Positions 41,345 to 50,645 of a stretch of 64,000 bases of DNA are shown in pieces. A program made the translations under genes and the position numbers. The first letter of the stretch is position 1; every line of letters begins with the position of its first letter. A model generated the notes under the pieces. It worked only from the letters and a program-made list of their open reading frames with translations, was not told the origin of the DNA and did no database searches. Location: positions 1-64,000 of the forward strand of contig UQNW01000009.1 in NCBI GenBank assembly GCA_900542495.1. The letters are read 5' to 3'. This stretch comes from an uncultured Roseburia sp. Its GTDB lineage: Bacteria; Bacillota; Clostridia; Lachnospirales; Lachnospiraceae.

Positions 41345-43552
41345 TTACTCTACTCCTCTTTTATAATGACCATTGGTATATTCCCCCTGGTACACATCCG
41401 CAAGGACTTTGCTGCCCTCGCAGAATACAGTCTTGTAAATTTCAAGGATCTTTCGCACTTCATCCTCGCCTTCCACTGTAAAATTCAGCCGGAACTTGGA
41501 GAAATCTGCCTTCCTCAACTCTTTTCCATAGCCGAATATCATCAGTGGCGTTGTATTATAAATCGTATTATAACATTCCATGCAGTTATTTTTGACCGGG
41601 AAAAATTTTCCATACCGGTCTTTTAAATATGTTACTACAGGTGTCTTATCACATTTTCCTGTATTCGCATGCACGCACTGCGCAGATGTCATAAGCGGCA
41701 GATAACCGTAAAGGACAATCTCACTGTCGATGTTCTCCCGCCTTTTTAACTCACTGCGGTTTAATTCATAAGGCGCTGTCATGCGGATTGGCTGAAATTC
41801 CCGGAATACCGCGAGTGCCCTGTTGTTGTAAGTATATAGTCCCTGGTCAAGAATAACCGGCATCTCACCCAGATGTTTCTTCACAAACCAGACTGCATCA
41901 AGGCTCTTTACAACCACTCCGTCCAACTTGCAGCCAGTCAGTTCTTTCAAATGCTCTGCGTAAAAGTCCGAGGCATTCTTCCTGAAAACAGTCGGGAACA
42001 CATAGTACACATCTTTTCCTGCCTGATGAATCCTTGTGACATCCTCTTTCAATTGTTCCCACAGGTTGTTTTTATGATAACAGGTCTGATCCAGATAAAT
42101 ATCCTGCACCAGCCCACTCTCCAAAAGTGGTGGCAGCTGACAGCGTCTCTCTACCAGCACCGAAAGCTGTTTTCTGGATGAAGCAGATTCCTCGTTACTA
42201 TCATTTTCATTCTGCGCTGCATCTTCCTGATCTGCCTGGCTTCTGCGGTACGCTTTAATACAGAGTTGTTCTAACCCCTCTAATGCATCCCTGCGAAGCT
42301 GATTCAAGGATTTCATCGGAAGAAAAACTGCATCCTGCATGGAAACAGAAAGATTTTCAAATGTAAATGGCGTATTTCCGGTTTTTTCCATATTCTCTCT
42401 CACTTTTTCCATGGAAAGCGGCTGTTTTAACGCTGGCTGCACCAGATCACCATTTGCGGTGTAACTGAAATCTCCCCATGTCACTGTCAGTATAGCAGGC
42501 GAATCTTGGGATAAAATTAAATTTCCATTGATTTTTTCTTTTATTTCGCCTCTGCAATAATCTTCCCGGACTTTCTCCTGAAGTGTTTCATTTCCTTTTG
42601 CGTGGTTCGGCTTCTGGAACGTGATCATGTCTTTTCCATTATGTTTTTCATAATAACCTTTTGTAAAACCACTCCGGTTACCGAAATCATACAGCTTCTG
42701 TATGTCTTCCTTCGTTACCTGATAGTCCTTCGCGCCGTACTCCAAGTAGCGGTCCATATATTTGCGATAGACAGATACCACCCCGGCTGCATACTCTGCC
42801 TGTTTCATTCTTCCTTCGATTTTAAAAGAAAAGATTCCGCTCTCCGCCAGTTTTGGGATCAGATCGATCGTACAAAGATCCTTCGGGCTCAGCACAAAAG
42901 GTTCTGATGCGATTTTTTTCCGCTTTGCATCGTAAACTTCATATGGAAGTCTGCATGGCTGGGCGCATCTGCCCCGGTTTCCACTTCTGCCACCGATCAT
43001 GCTGCTTAACAGACACTGTCCGGAAAAACAGTAGCACAGCGCTCCATGCACAAAGCTTTCAATCTCGATATCCACATGATCTGCAATATCTTTAATCTCT
43101 GCAAATGACATCTCACGCGCTGTCACGACTCTGCTAGCGCCAAGCTCTTTCATCATCTCTGCGCCATAGCGGTTGCAGATTGTCATCTGCGTGCTGGTAT
43201 GAATATCCATTTTCGGAAAATGTTCCCGGATAAACTGAAATGCTCCCATGTCCTGCACGATCACCGCATCCAGTCCCTGCTCATAGTAAGGAAGCAGATA
43301 ATCGTACAACTGCGTCTCTAATTCTTCCTCTTTTAACAGCGTATTTACTGTAAGATAAAGCTGTTTTCCGTGAATATGCGCTTCGTCAATCGCAAGCAGC
43401 AATTCTTCTTTTGAAAAATTATTTGCGTAGGCTCTCGCACCGAACTGGCTTCCCCCTACATAGACTGCATCTGCCCCGGCATTCAACACTGCCTTAAAAA
43501 TATCATAGGAACCGGCTGGCGCTAATAATTCTAATTGATTCTTTTTCATCAT
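41345..43552 (-). CDS. Peptidase U32 family protein with DUF3656 region
   Basis: A 735-residue protein. N-terminal U32 domain: LELLAPAGSYDIFKAVLNAGADAVYVGG, FVHGALCYCFSGQCLLSSMIGGRSGNRGRCAQPCR and FSFKIEGRMKQAEYA. The cysteines (C-x6-C, C-x3-C pattern) fit the metal/iron-sulfur site of the family. A DUF3656-like region and a C-terminal repeat of a TIM-barrel-like half follow. E. coli RlhA of this family hydroxylates 23S rRNA C2501; others are called collagenases. I think tRNA/rRNA hydroxylation is more likely than proteolysis, from family knowledge. It follows zapA after a terminator. Confidence 0.88.
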   Translation of the reverse strand: MMKKNQLELLAPAGSYDIFKAVLNAGADAVYVGGSQFGARAYANNFSKEELLLAIDEAHIHGKQLYLTVNTLLKEEELETQLYDYLLPYYEQGLDAVIVQDMGAFQFIREHFPKMDIHTSTQMTICNRYGAEMMKELGASRVVTAREMSFAEIKDIADHVDIEIESFVHGALCYCFSGQCLLSSMIGGRSGNRGRCAQPCRLPYEVYDAKRKKIASEPFVLSPKDLCTIDLIPKLAESGIFSFKIEGRMKQAEYAAGVVSVYRKYMDRYLEYGAKDYQVTKEDIQKLYDFGNRSGFTKGYYEKHNGKDMITFQKPNHAKGNETLQEKVREDYCRGEIKEKINGNLILSQDSPAILTVTWGDFSYTANGDLVQPALKQPLSMEKVRENMEKTGNTPFTFENLSVSMQDAVFLPMKSLNQLRRDALEGLEQLCIKAYRRSQADQEDAAQNENDSNEESASSRKQLSVLVERRCQLPPLLESGLVQDIYLDQTCYHKNNLWEQLKEDVTRIHQAGKDVYYVFPTVFRKNASDFYAEHLKELTGCKLDGVVVKSLDAVWFVKKHLGEMPVILDQGLYTYNNRALAVFREFQPIRMTAPYELNRSELKRRENIDSEIVLYGYLPLMTSAQCVHANTGKCDKTPVVTYLKDRYGKFFPVKNNCMECYNTIYNTTPLMIFGYGKELRKADFSKFRLNFTVEGEDEVRKILEIYKTVFCEGSKVLADVYQGEYTNGHYKRGVE

Positions 43553-43590
43553 TTCACCTGTTTATTTAAACTTAAAATCTCTCTATAAGG

Positions 43591-43615
43591 AAAAAGGGAC
43601 GATAAAATCGTCCCC
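43591..43615 (-). terminator. Terminator between zapA and the U32 gene
   Basis: GGGACGAT, loop TTT, ATCGTCCC then TTTTTCC on the minus strand, just after the zapA stop. Confidence 0.85.
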
Positions 43616-43619
43616 ATAT

Positions 43620-44126
43620 CTATTCTTCTTTTTTAACATTCTTTTCTTCATCGTGCTTCTTTGCACCAGGAACTTTTCCAAGCAGGGCATCCTCTAAAGA
43701 AGTCTCTAATTTTGTTTTGTTTAACAGAAGTTCTTTATTTTCAGCCTCTAATTTTGCTTTATTTAACAGAAGTTCTTTGTTCTCGTCCTGCAACTCTTTC
43801 AGTGTTTTCTCATCACTTTCGGTTTTGATCTGGTTCGAGATCAGGTCATGCTTCAAATTGTAAATCTCGCGATCCTTCATCTCGATATCCTGCTCTAACT
43901 TCTCCACCTGTGCTTTTGCCTTAAAATAATCATCTGCAATATTCAGTTGCAGCAGAGTTGCTTTCATATCGGTTGGAAATCTCCGATATTCCTCCATGGA
44001 ATCAAACTCATTAATTTTATTGTTGATATACGCAGCTACCTTCTGAAGATATTCTTCTCCTTCATAACCGCTTAACGTATAAACTTTTCCTCCAATAATC
44101 ACCTCAGTACTGGACTTCTCAGACAT
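43620..44126 (-). CDS. zapA: Cell division protein ZapA
   Basis: A 168-residue protein with an N-terminal ZapA domain (STEVIIGGKVYTLSGYEGEEYLQKVAAYINNKINEF) and a long heptad coiled coil (about 75-150). The coiled coil contains two near-identical stretches ENKELLLNKAKLEAENKELLLNK. ZapA bundles FtsZ filaments. The repeat makes the coil longer than in short ZapA proteins. Confidence 0.85.
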   Translation of the reverse strand: MSEKSSTEVIIGGKVYTLSGYEGEEYLQKVAAYINNKINEFDSMEEYRRFPTDMKATLLQLNIADDYFKAKAQVEKLEQDIEMKDREIYNLKHDLISNQIKTESDEKTLKELQDENKELLLNKAKLEAENKELLLNKTKLETSLEDALLGKVPGAKKHDEEKNVKKEE

Positions 44127-44266
44127 AACATTTTCCTCCCGGGCAAGCTTTTATCTGTACCATCACATTTCGGATAATAGCAAACTTTCTTCTCATACAT
44201 GTACAAGTTATAGTGCATATAGTATATTATATAAGCAAGATATGGTAAAAGCAATAACAACTTGCA

Positions 44267-45259
44267 CTATTTTTCAATTCCAAAATGCTGATAGGCCAGA
44301 TCTGTTACCATTCTGCCCTTCGGAGTCCGGATAATAAAGCCATTCTGTACCAGATAAGGCTCGTAGACATCCTCGATTGTTCCTGAATCCTCTCCGATAG
44401 ATGCCGCAAGCGTATCCAGTCCGACCGGTCCGCCCTGAAACTTCTCGATCACTGTCATCAGAATATTGCGGTCATTCTGATCCAGACCAAACTTATCTAC
44501 CTCCAGAAGATCAAGCGCAAAAGATGCCACCTCTTTTGTGATCTTTCCGTCATATTTAACTTCCGCAAAATCCCGGACACGCTTTAACAGACGGTTTGCA
44601 AGACGAGGCGTTCCCCTTGATCTTCTCGCAAGCTCATAGGCTCCTTCCTCATCAATCTCTACACCTAATTTTTCTGCGGAATGCATAATAATTGTTTTCA
44701 GTTCGTCCACCGTATAAAATTCCAGATGATGAATCACTCCAAATCTGTCACGGAGTGGCGCAGACAAAAGTCCGGCTCTCGTCGTTGCTCCTACAAGTGT
44801 AAACTTCGGAAGATCCAGACGGATTGAGCGTGCCGTTGCGCCTTTTCCAATCATAATATCAATCACATAGTCTTCCATTGCCGGATAAAGCACTTCTTCT
44901 ACCTGACGGTTCAGCCTGTGGATCTCATCTACAAAAAGAATATCTCCTTCCTGCAGATTGCTTAAAATAGCCGCCATTTCACCCGGTTTTCCGATTGCCG
45001 GTCCCGAAGTGATCTTCATGTGCGTTCCCATCTCATTTGCAATAATTCCAGCTAACGTAGTCTTTCCAAGTCCCGGTGGTCCAAAGAAAAGCACATGGTC
45101 TAAAGACTCTCCACGCTGTTTTGCAGCCTCGATATAAACTTTCAGATTCTTCTTGGCTTTCTGCTGTCCAATATAATCATCTAACGTCTGCGGTCTTAGA
45201 TTCTTTTCAATTTTAATATCCTCATCCTGAACCTGGGTGGAAATTACTCTCTTTTCCAT
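44267..45259 (-). CDS. ruvB: Holliday junction branch migration helicase RuvB
   Basis: A 330-residue AAA+ motor. Motifs: LRPQTLDDYIGQQKAKKNL, Walker A FGPPGLGKTTLA, Walker B LFVDEIHRLNRQVEE, sensor VGATTRAGLLSAPLRDRFG, and a C-terminal winged helix GGPVGLDTLAASIGED...PKGRM. It drives branch migration with RuvA. It lies 20 nt after ruvA. Confidence 0.98.
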   Translation of the reverse strand: MEKRVISTQVQDEDIKIEKNLRPQTLDDYIGQQKAKKNLKVYIEAAKQRGESLDHVLFFGPPGLGKTTLAGIIANEMGTHMKITSGPAIGKPGEMAAILSNLQEGDILFVDEIHRLNRQVEEVLYPAMEDYVIDIMIGKGATARSIRLDLPKFTLVGATTRAGLLSAPLRDRFGVIHHLEFYTVDELKTIIMHSAEKLGVEIDEEGAYELARRSRGTPRLANRLLKRVRDFAEVKYDGKITKEVASFALDLLEVDKFGLDQNDRNILMTVIEKFQGGPVGLDTLAASIGEDSGTIEDVYEPYLVQNGFIIRTPKGRMVTDLAYQHFGIEK

Positions 45260-45279
45260 GTTCTGTCAAAACACCTTTC

Positions 45280-45891
45280 CTACAAAAAAGCCATATTTTT
45301 CAATGCAGCTTTTAAGATATCTTCCACATCGGTATCCTCTGTGATCTCGATACCATTTAATGCCTTTAATGCCTCCGAAGAAGAATAACCAAGCGCAACT
45401 AATGCCTGAACCGCTTCGTTCTTCGCACCTTTGGCTTTGTTCTCTACTGGATGCTCGTTTTTTGCCAATTTCTGTTCGAACGCATCTTCCAGACTTAATT
45501 TATCTTTCAGTTCCAAAATCAAGCGCTGCGCTGTTTTCGCTCCCACTCCCGGTGCTTTCGCAATTGCCTTTGCGTCATCCCCAAGCACTGCAAAGCAAAG
45601 ATCATCCGTTGTCATAACAGACAAAATCGCCAGCGCGCCTTTCGGTCCGATCCCGCTGACACCAAGCAGCAATTTGAACACAAACAAATCGTCCTTGGTC
45701 AGAAAACCAAATAAAATCATGGCATCTTCCCGCACGTGCAGGTAAGTATAAACTTTTAATTTCTCTCCAACAGACGGAAGATACTGAAAGGTCTGTCCTG
45801 CGGTAAAAATCTGATAACCGATTCCTCCCGCCTCAACAACAATGTAATCTTCACCGGTCTCTTCTAAAGTTCCCTTTATATATGCATACAT
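45280..45891 (-). CDS. ruvA: Holliday junction DNA helicase subunit RuvA
   Basis: A 203-residue protein: OB-fold start MYAYIKGTLEETGEDYIVVEAGGIGYQI, helix-hairpin-helix LLGVSGIGPKGALAILS and IAKAPGVGAKTAQRLILELKDK, and a C-terminal domain III (AVQALVALGYSSSEA). It binds junctions and loads RuvB. No RuvC is nearby, as usual in Firmicutes. Confidence 0.97.
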   Translation of the reverse strand: MYAYIKGTLEETGEDYIVVEAGGIGYQIFTAGQTFQYLPSVGEKLKVYTYLHVREDAMILFGFLTKDDLFVFKLLLGVSGIGPKGALAILSVMTTDDLCFAVLGDDAKAIAKAPGVGAKTAQRLILELKDKLSLEDAFEQKLAKNEHPVENKAKGAKNEAVQALVALGYSSSEALKALNGIEITEDTDVEDILKAALKNMAFL

Positions 45892-46002
45892 CCTTCTTGT
45901 CCTGCTTTCCTAAACATTTTCCGCCAGTTGCTTATTCAGATAATTGCAAAACATGATTTAGGATGTGAGCATCTATCCGTTTCGCAATTATTTCACCTCT
46001 GA

Positions 46003-47448
46003 TTATTCTGCAAGCTTACCGATATAATAAAATCCCTTGCACTCCTCAAGCACAACATTCTGGATCGTACCGATCATATCTGCCGTTCCCGGGAAATGTA
46101 CCGTTGAATTGTTCGTCAGCTTTCCTGTGACGAGTGACGCATCCTGTCCGTTCACTTCTTCCACTAATACCGGAAGTGTCTGTCCGGTAAGTTTACCTGC
46201 CTTCTCAGCAGAAATTGTCTGAACTTCATGAAGCAGGCGGTCAAATCTCTCTTTGATCACTTCCTCCGGAATCTGGTCATCCATCGTTGCTGCCGGAGTT
46301 CCGGTTCTCTTGGAATAAATAAATGTAAACGCACTGTCGTAACGCACTTTGCGCACAACATCCATTGTCTCTTCAAAATCTTCCTCTGTTTCCCCTGGGA
46401 AACCAACAATAATATCTGTTGTAAGTGCGATATCCGGCACCGCTGCCCTGATCTTATCTACCAGTTCCAGATAATGTTCCTTATCATAATGACGGTTCAT
46501 AATCTTTAAAATACGGCTGCTTCCGGACTGAAGCGGCAAATGAAGATGATTACAGATTTTTTTAGAATTCTTCATCACCTCGATCAGTTCATCTGAAAGA
46601 TCCTTCGGATGAGAGGTCATGAAACGGATACGCTCCAATCCCTCAATCTTCTCAATCTCCTGAAGAAGCTGTGCAAATGTCATTGGATGCTCCAGATTTT
46701 TACCATAGGAATTCACATTCTGTCCTAACAGCATCACTTCTACAACACCGTCCTGTACCAGATGCTCAATCTCACGTACAATCTCTTTCGGCTCACGGCT
46801 TCTCTCACGTCCACGCACATATGGCACGATACAATAACTACAGAAGTTATTGCATCCGAACATAATATTGACACCCGATTTAAAAGAATATTTTCGCTCC
46901 ACTGGAAGATCTTCCACGATCTTATCGGTATCTTTCCAGATATCAATTGTCATAGAATTAGATTCCAATGCTGTCACGATCAATTCTGCAAATTTATAAA
47001 TATTATGGGTTCCAAAAATCAGATCCACAAACCGGTAACTTGACTGAATCTTCTCAACGACCGTTGGTTCCTGCATCATGCATCCGCAGAGTCCGATCAT
47101 CATGTATGGATTTTTTTTCTTAAATCCATGTAAATAACCAAGTCTGCCATAGACTTTATTATTGGCATTCTCGCGCACGGTACAGGTATTGTAAATGACA
47201 AAATCCGCTTTCTCATCCGGTGCTTCCACATAACCGATTTTCTCTAAGATACCGACTAACTTCTCGGAATCTCTCGCATTCATCTGACAGCCGAAAGTTG
47301 TTACGCAGAACGTAAGTGGCGCACCCTTCTGCTCCGCTAATTCTGCAACATACTTCTTTGCGATTTCCATAAAATAATACTGTCTTGCCGGCTCCTCGGA
47401 AGGTATCTGCTTTTTATCAATAATCGTAATGTTTTTCTTTTCTTTCAT
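46003..47448 (-). CDS. miaB: tRNA-2-methylthio-N6-dimethylallyladenosine synthase MiaB
   Basis: A 481-residue methylthiotransferase. The UPF0004 domain has TFGCQMNARDSE and CTVRENA and GLCGCMMQ (three auxiliary-cluster cysteines). The radical SAM motif is CNNFCSYCIVPYVRG, followed by LLGQNVNSYG, which marks MiaB rather than MtaB/RimO. A C-terminal TRAM domain ends the protein. It methylthiolates A37 of tRNAs. It lies 111 bp upstream of ruvA. Confidence 0.97.
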   Translation of the reverse strand: MKEKKNITIIDKKQIPSEEPARQYYFMEIAKKYVAELAEQKGAPLTFCVTTFGCQMNARDSEKLVGILEKIGYVEAPDEKADFVIYNTCTVRENANNKVYGRLGYLHGFKKKNPYMMIGLCGCMMQEPTVVEKIQSSYRFVDLIFGTHNIYKFAELIVTALESNSMTIDIWKDTDKIVEDLPVERKYSFKSGVNIMFGCNNFCSYCIVPYVRGRERSREPKEIVREIEHLVQDGVVEVMLLGQNVNSYGKNLEHPMTFAQLLQEIEKIEGLERIRFMTSHPKDLSDELIEVMKNSKKICNHLHLPLQSGSSRILKIMNRHYDKEHYLELVDKIRAAVPDIALTTDIIVGFPGETEEDFEETMDVVRKVRYDSAFTFIYSKRTGTPAATMDDQIPEEVIKERFDRLLHEVQTISAEKAGKLTGQTLPVLVEEVNGQDASLVTGKLTNNSTVHFPGTADMIGTIQNVVLEECKGFYYIGKLAE

Positions 47449-47549
47449 TATATTTTCCTATCTTTGCTCATTATAATATCATACATACACCATTTTGGCA
47501 AACATATGTTCTGCTCTTTATAACATACCACAAGGCAATATCTTATCAT

Positions 47550-48812
47550 CTATTTCCGGATCTGTCCATTCCCATATATGATATATTTTGTACTGGTCAG
47601 TGCGAGCAGTCCCATCGGACCTCTTGCGTGAAGTTTCTGTGTGGAAATGCCAATTTCTGCACCAAAACCAAACTCAAATCCATCCGTAAAACGTGTGGAG
47701 GCATTCACATAAACGCAGGCAGCATCGATCTCATTCAAAAATTTTTCTGCATTGGAATAATTTTCTGTGATGATTGCCTCGGAATGTCCGGTATTGTACT
47801 TATTAATATGTGTGATTGCCTCATCGACCGAAGAAACAACTTTTGCAGAAAGCTTATAATCCAGATACTCTCTGCCCCAGTCTTCCTCCGTCGCCGGAAC
47901 AAGCAGTTCTTTTTTCACGCAGCCGTCTGCGATCTGCATTACTTTTTCGTCTCCGTGAACCTCTACCTCTTTCTCTGCAAGACGTTTCATCAGTTCCGGA
48001 AGAAATGCATCTGCTATTTTTTCATGAAGTACCAGCGATTCACATGCATTGCACACACCAATCCTCTGTGTCTTGGCATTTAATATAATATCCATTGCCA
48101 TATCAAAATCCGCAGTCTCATCCACAAAAATATGACAATTTCCGGTTCCTGTTTCAATGACCGGGATTGTTGCCTGATTTACAACCGCTTTGATCAGCCC
48201 TGCTCCGCCTCTTGGAATCAGCACATCCACATATTCATTCATTTTCATAAAAGCCGCTGCTGTCTCTCTGGAAGTATCCTCGATCAGAGAGATTGCCTGC
48301 TCTGGAATAGACTCTTTTGCAAGTGCTTTCCGAATTGTATCCACAATGGCAATATTTGAATGGATTGCATCACTGCCTCCTTTTAAAATAACGACATTTC
48401 CTGTCTTAAAGCAAAGGGCAAATGCATCAGCAGTCACATTCGGTCTTGCTTCATATATAATTCCAACTACCCCAAGCGGCACACGTTTCTGTCCGATCAT
48501 AAGCCCGTTTGGTCTTTTTTTCATGCCCAACACTTCTCCGATTGGATCTTCTAACGCTGCTACCTGTCGAAGACCTTCTGCCATCTGTGCAATGCGCGTT
48601 TCTGTCAAAAGCAGACGGTCTAACAGTCCCTCCGGCATGTGATTTTTCTTTCCATTTTCAATATCTATTTTGTTGGCATCCAAAATGAAATTTTGTTCTT
48701 TCACAAGAAAATCTGCCACGGTAAGAAGTGTCTGATTTTTTGTGTTTGTATCAAGGATTCCAATTTTTGGTGCAATTTCTTTTGCCTGTTTACAAATGTC
48801 CAATAATTCCAT
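47550..48812 (-). CDS. proA: Gamma-glutamyl phosphate reductase
   Basis: A 420-residue protein starting MELLDICKQAKEIAPKIGI. Motifs are GVVGIIYEARPNVTADAFALCFKTGNVVILKGG, the glycine-rich IPRGGAGLI, and CNACESLVLHEKI, which contains the active-site cysteine. It reduces glutamyl-5-phosphate with NADPH in proline synthesis. The open frame extends 17 codons upstream of 48812, but AAAGGG before this ATG and family length favour it. Last gene of the proB-DUF896-ligase-proA operon. Confidence 0.96.
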   Translation of the reverse strand: MELLDICKQAKEIAPKIGILDTNTKNQTLLTVADFLVKEQNFILDANKIDIENGKKNHMPEGLLDRLLLTETRIAQMAEGLRQVAALEDPIGEVLGMKKRPNGLMIGQKRVPLGVVGIIYEARPNVTADAFALCFKTGNVVILKGGSDAIHSNIAIVDTIRKALAKESIPEQAISLIEDTSRETAAAFMKMNEYVDVLIPRGGAGLIKAVVNQATIPVIETGTGNCHIFVDETADFDMAMDIILNAKTQRIGVCNACESLVLHEKIADAFLPELMKRLAEKEVEVHGDEKVMQIADGCVKKELLVPATEEDWGREYLDYKLSAKVVSSVDEAITHINKYNTGHSEAIITENYSNAEKFLNEIDAACVYVNASTRFTDGFEFGFGAEIGISTQKLHARGPMGLLALTSTKYIIYGNGQIRK

Positions 48813-48875
48813 AATGTACGCCCTTTCCCGATCTGTTTTTAAATTAAGTGTAATTCCACTCAAAAAGCCAGCCCT

Positions 48876-49466
48876 TTAGCTTTCAAGTAAAGCTTCACTG
48901 CCCGAAAAGCATTGGATGACTTCCCTTTCTGTATAAATATCATGCATATAGATGTCGTGTTGATCTGTTGGCAGTGTTTCTTCTAACTGATGCTCATAAC
49001 AGACTGCATATCGCCTCAGTCTTGGGTATTTTGCAAAAAAACGGTCATAATAACCCTTTCCATACCCATAACGGCTGCCGTCCCTGCCAAATACACTTCC
49101 CGGAACAATGACTGGCTGCTGTAGCGGAACCGCTTTTTCGCTGCCCCTGACCGGTTCCATCACATGAAATGCGCTCTCCTCCAACTCATTCAAAGAATCA
49201 ATATAGAAAAAATCCATCTGATTTTCCCCTTTTGTTCTTGGGAGAGCGATCCGTTTTCCTTCTGCCCATGCCTGCAAAAACAATGCTCGGCAATCCACTT
49301 CGTTTCCTAACGGATAATAAGCAAAAATTTCTTTCGTCTGCCTGTACCAGTCTGCTTGAAGCAGACGTTTTACAATGGCGCTGCTTTTCTCTGCTACTTC
49401 TCCCGGCAGCATGGCATTTCGTATGGCAAGATGTTCTTTACGAAAGTTTCTTTGGTTTATTTCCAT
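48876..49466 (-). CDS. 5-formyltetrahydrofolate cyclo-ligase
   Basis: A protein of about 196 residues from the ATG at 49466. Motifs: NFRKEHLAIRNAM, FAYYPLGNEVDC, RIALPRTKGENQMDFFYI, and the ATP-binding FGRDGSRYGYGKGYYDRF. It converts 5-formyl-THF to methenyl-THF with ATP. It overlaps the DUF896 gene by 29 nt; a longer frame begins at 49502. It is embedded between proB and proA, a placement without obvious metabolic link. Confidence 0.9.
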   Translation of the reverse strand: MEINQRNFRKEHLAIRNAMLPGEVAEKSSAIVKRLLQADWYRQTKEIFAYYPLGNEVDCRALFLQAWAEGKRIALPRTKGENQMDFFYIDSLNELEESAFHVMEPVRGSEKAVPLQQPVIVPGSVFGRDGSRYGYGKGYYDRFFAKYPRLRRYAVCYEHQLEETLPTDQHDIYMHDIYTEREVIQCFSGSEALLES

Positions 49467-49665
49467 ATTTTTCACCAAGATTTTCGATCGTTCCATCTTC
49501 ATTTTGAATGTCTATATTGTTCAACTGTGCTGTGAGGTTTTTCTTCACATCCGCCACAAATTCCTTGCGCAGAAGTGCCTGTTCGTTTTTTTCTGCCTCA
49601 GTCAGTCCTTCGGCTTTTGATTTTCTGTATAATTCATTAATTCTGTCGATTTTTGACTGTTCCAT
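49438..49665 (-). CDS. DUF896 (UPF0291) small protein
   Basis: A 75-residue protein, MEQSKIDRINELYRKSKAEGLTEAEKNEQALLRKEFVADVKKNL, the full DUF896/YnzC pattern of helical hairpin proteins. Its role is not established to my knowledge. The start overlaps the proB stop (TAATG), so it is translationally coupled. Confidence 0.92.
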   Translation of the reverse strand: MEQSKIDRINELYRKSKAEGLTEAEKNEQALLRKEFVADVKKNLTAQLNNIDIQNEDGTIENLGEKYGNKPKKLS

Positions 49666-50516
49666 TACCCTATTGTCTCCATAATAAAATCTGCGATATG
49701 AAAGCTTTCGCTCTTATCGGCTTTAAAAATTGTTCCTGTGAAATCATCATCAATAATATGATGTAAAATACATACATCCGCGCCATTTGCGATCACCATA
49801 TCCGCGCCGGAAAGTGTCGCGATCTTTGCAGCCGTAAGTTTTGTCGCCATACCACCGGTTCCGACATCACTTCCGGTAGAACCTTTTGCCATGCCCAGCA
49901 GTTTTGCATCAATTTTATCAACCACTTTGATCAGTTTTGCCTCCGGATTTTTATGTGGATCATCCGTAAACAGTCCATCAATATCCGATAATAAAATCAA
50001 AAGATCTGCCCCTACGAGAGACGAAACAATAGCTGACAATGTGTCATTGTCACCAAACTGCATTTCATAAGTAGAAACGGTATCATTTTCATTTACGATT
50101 GGAATGACACCTAATCGGAACAGCTCCTCAAAAGTATTCTGCGCATTTTCCCTTGAAACGGGATTTACCATTGTATTTTTGGTCATCAGAATCTGACCTG
50201 CAATCTGGTTGTATTCCGCAAACATCCGCTGATACGTCATCATCAGCCTTGCCTGTCCAACCGCCGCACATGCCTGTTTTGTTGAAATATCCTTCGGTCT
50301 CTCATTCAGACCGATCGTCTGACGACCTACTGCGATTGCGCCGGAACTTACCAGACATACATCCATTCCGCGGTTTCTCATATCACATAGTTCGCGCACC
50401 AGATGCTCTAACTTCGTAAAATTCAGATTTCCGGTCTCTTCCCTGTTTAAAGAGGAGGAACCGATTTTTACAACGACTCTTTTTTTCTTGGTAAAATCAA
50501 ATTCTTTCTCGTTCAT
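49665..50516 (-). CDS. proB: Glutamate 5-kinase
   Basis: A 283-residue protein with KKRVVVKIGSSSLN, LVSSGAIAVGRQTIGL, PIVNENDTVSTYEMQFGDNDTLSAIVS, LLSDIDGLFTDDPHKNPEAKLI and GTGGMATKLTAAKIA. It phosphorylates glutamate in the first proline step and is usually feedback-inhibited by proline. It lacks the C-terminal PUA domain found in longer ProB. I start at 50516, preceded by AAAGGAG; the open frame goes 21 codons further upstream. Confidence 0.96.
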   Translation of the reverse strand: MNEKEFDFTKKKRVVVKIGSSSLNREETGNLNFTKLEHLVRELCDMRNRGMDVCLVSSGAIAVGRQTIGLNERPKDISTKQACAAVGQARLMMTYQRMFAEYNQIAGQILMTKNTMVNPVSRENAQNTFEELFRLGVIPIVNENDTVSTYEMQFGDNDTLSAIVSSLVGADLLILLSDIDGLFTDDPHKNPEAKLIKVVDKIDAKLLGMAKGSTGSDVGTGGMATKLTAAKIATLSGADMVIANGADVCILHHIIDDDFTGTIFKADKSESFHIADFIMETIG

Positions 50517-50645
50517 GCTGCTCCTTTTGATGCATCTGTTCTTTGTGTCATTAATCCTATCTATGATCCAGCCGATCATGATATAGGTGAAATATTTGAG
50601 CTATTTACCACTTTATCATATCTTAATCCAAATATCAAAAAACTT

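Noticed and set aside
50517..50645. Possible T-box or proline riboswitch upstream of proB
   Set aside because: No T-box GGTGGNACCGCG-like sequence or specifier structure could be found in the leader.
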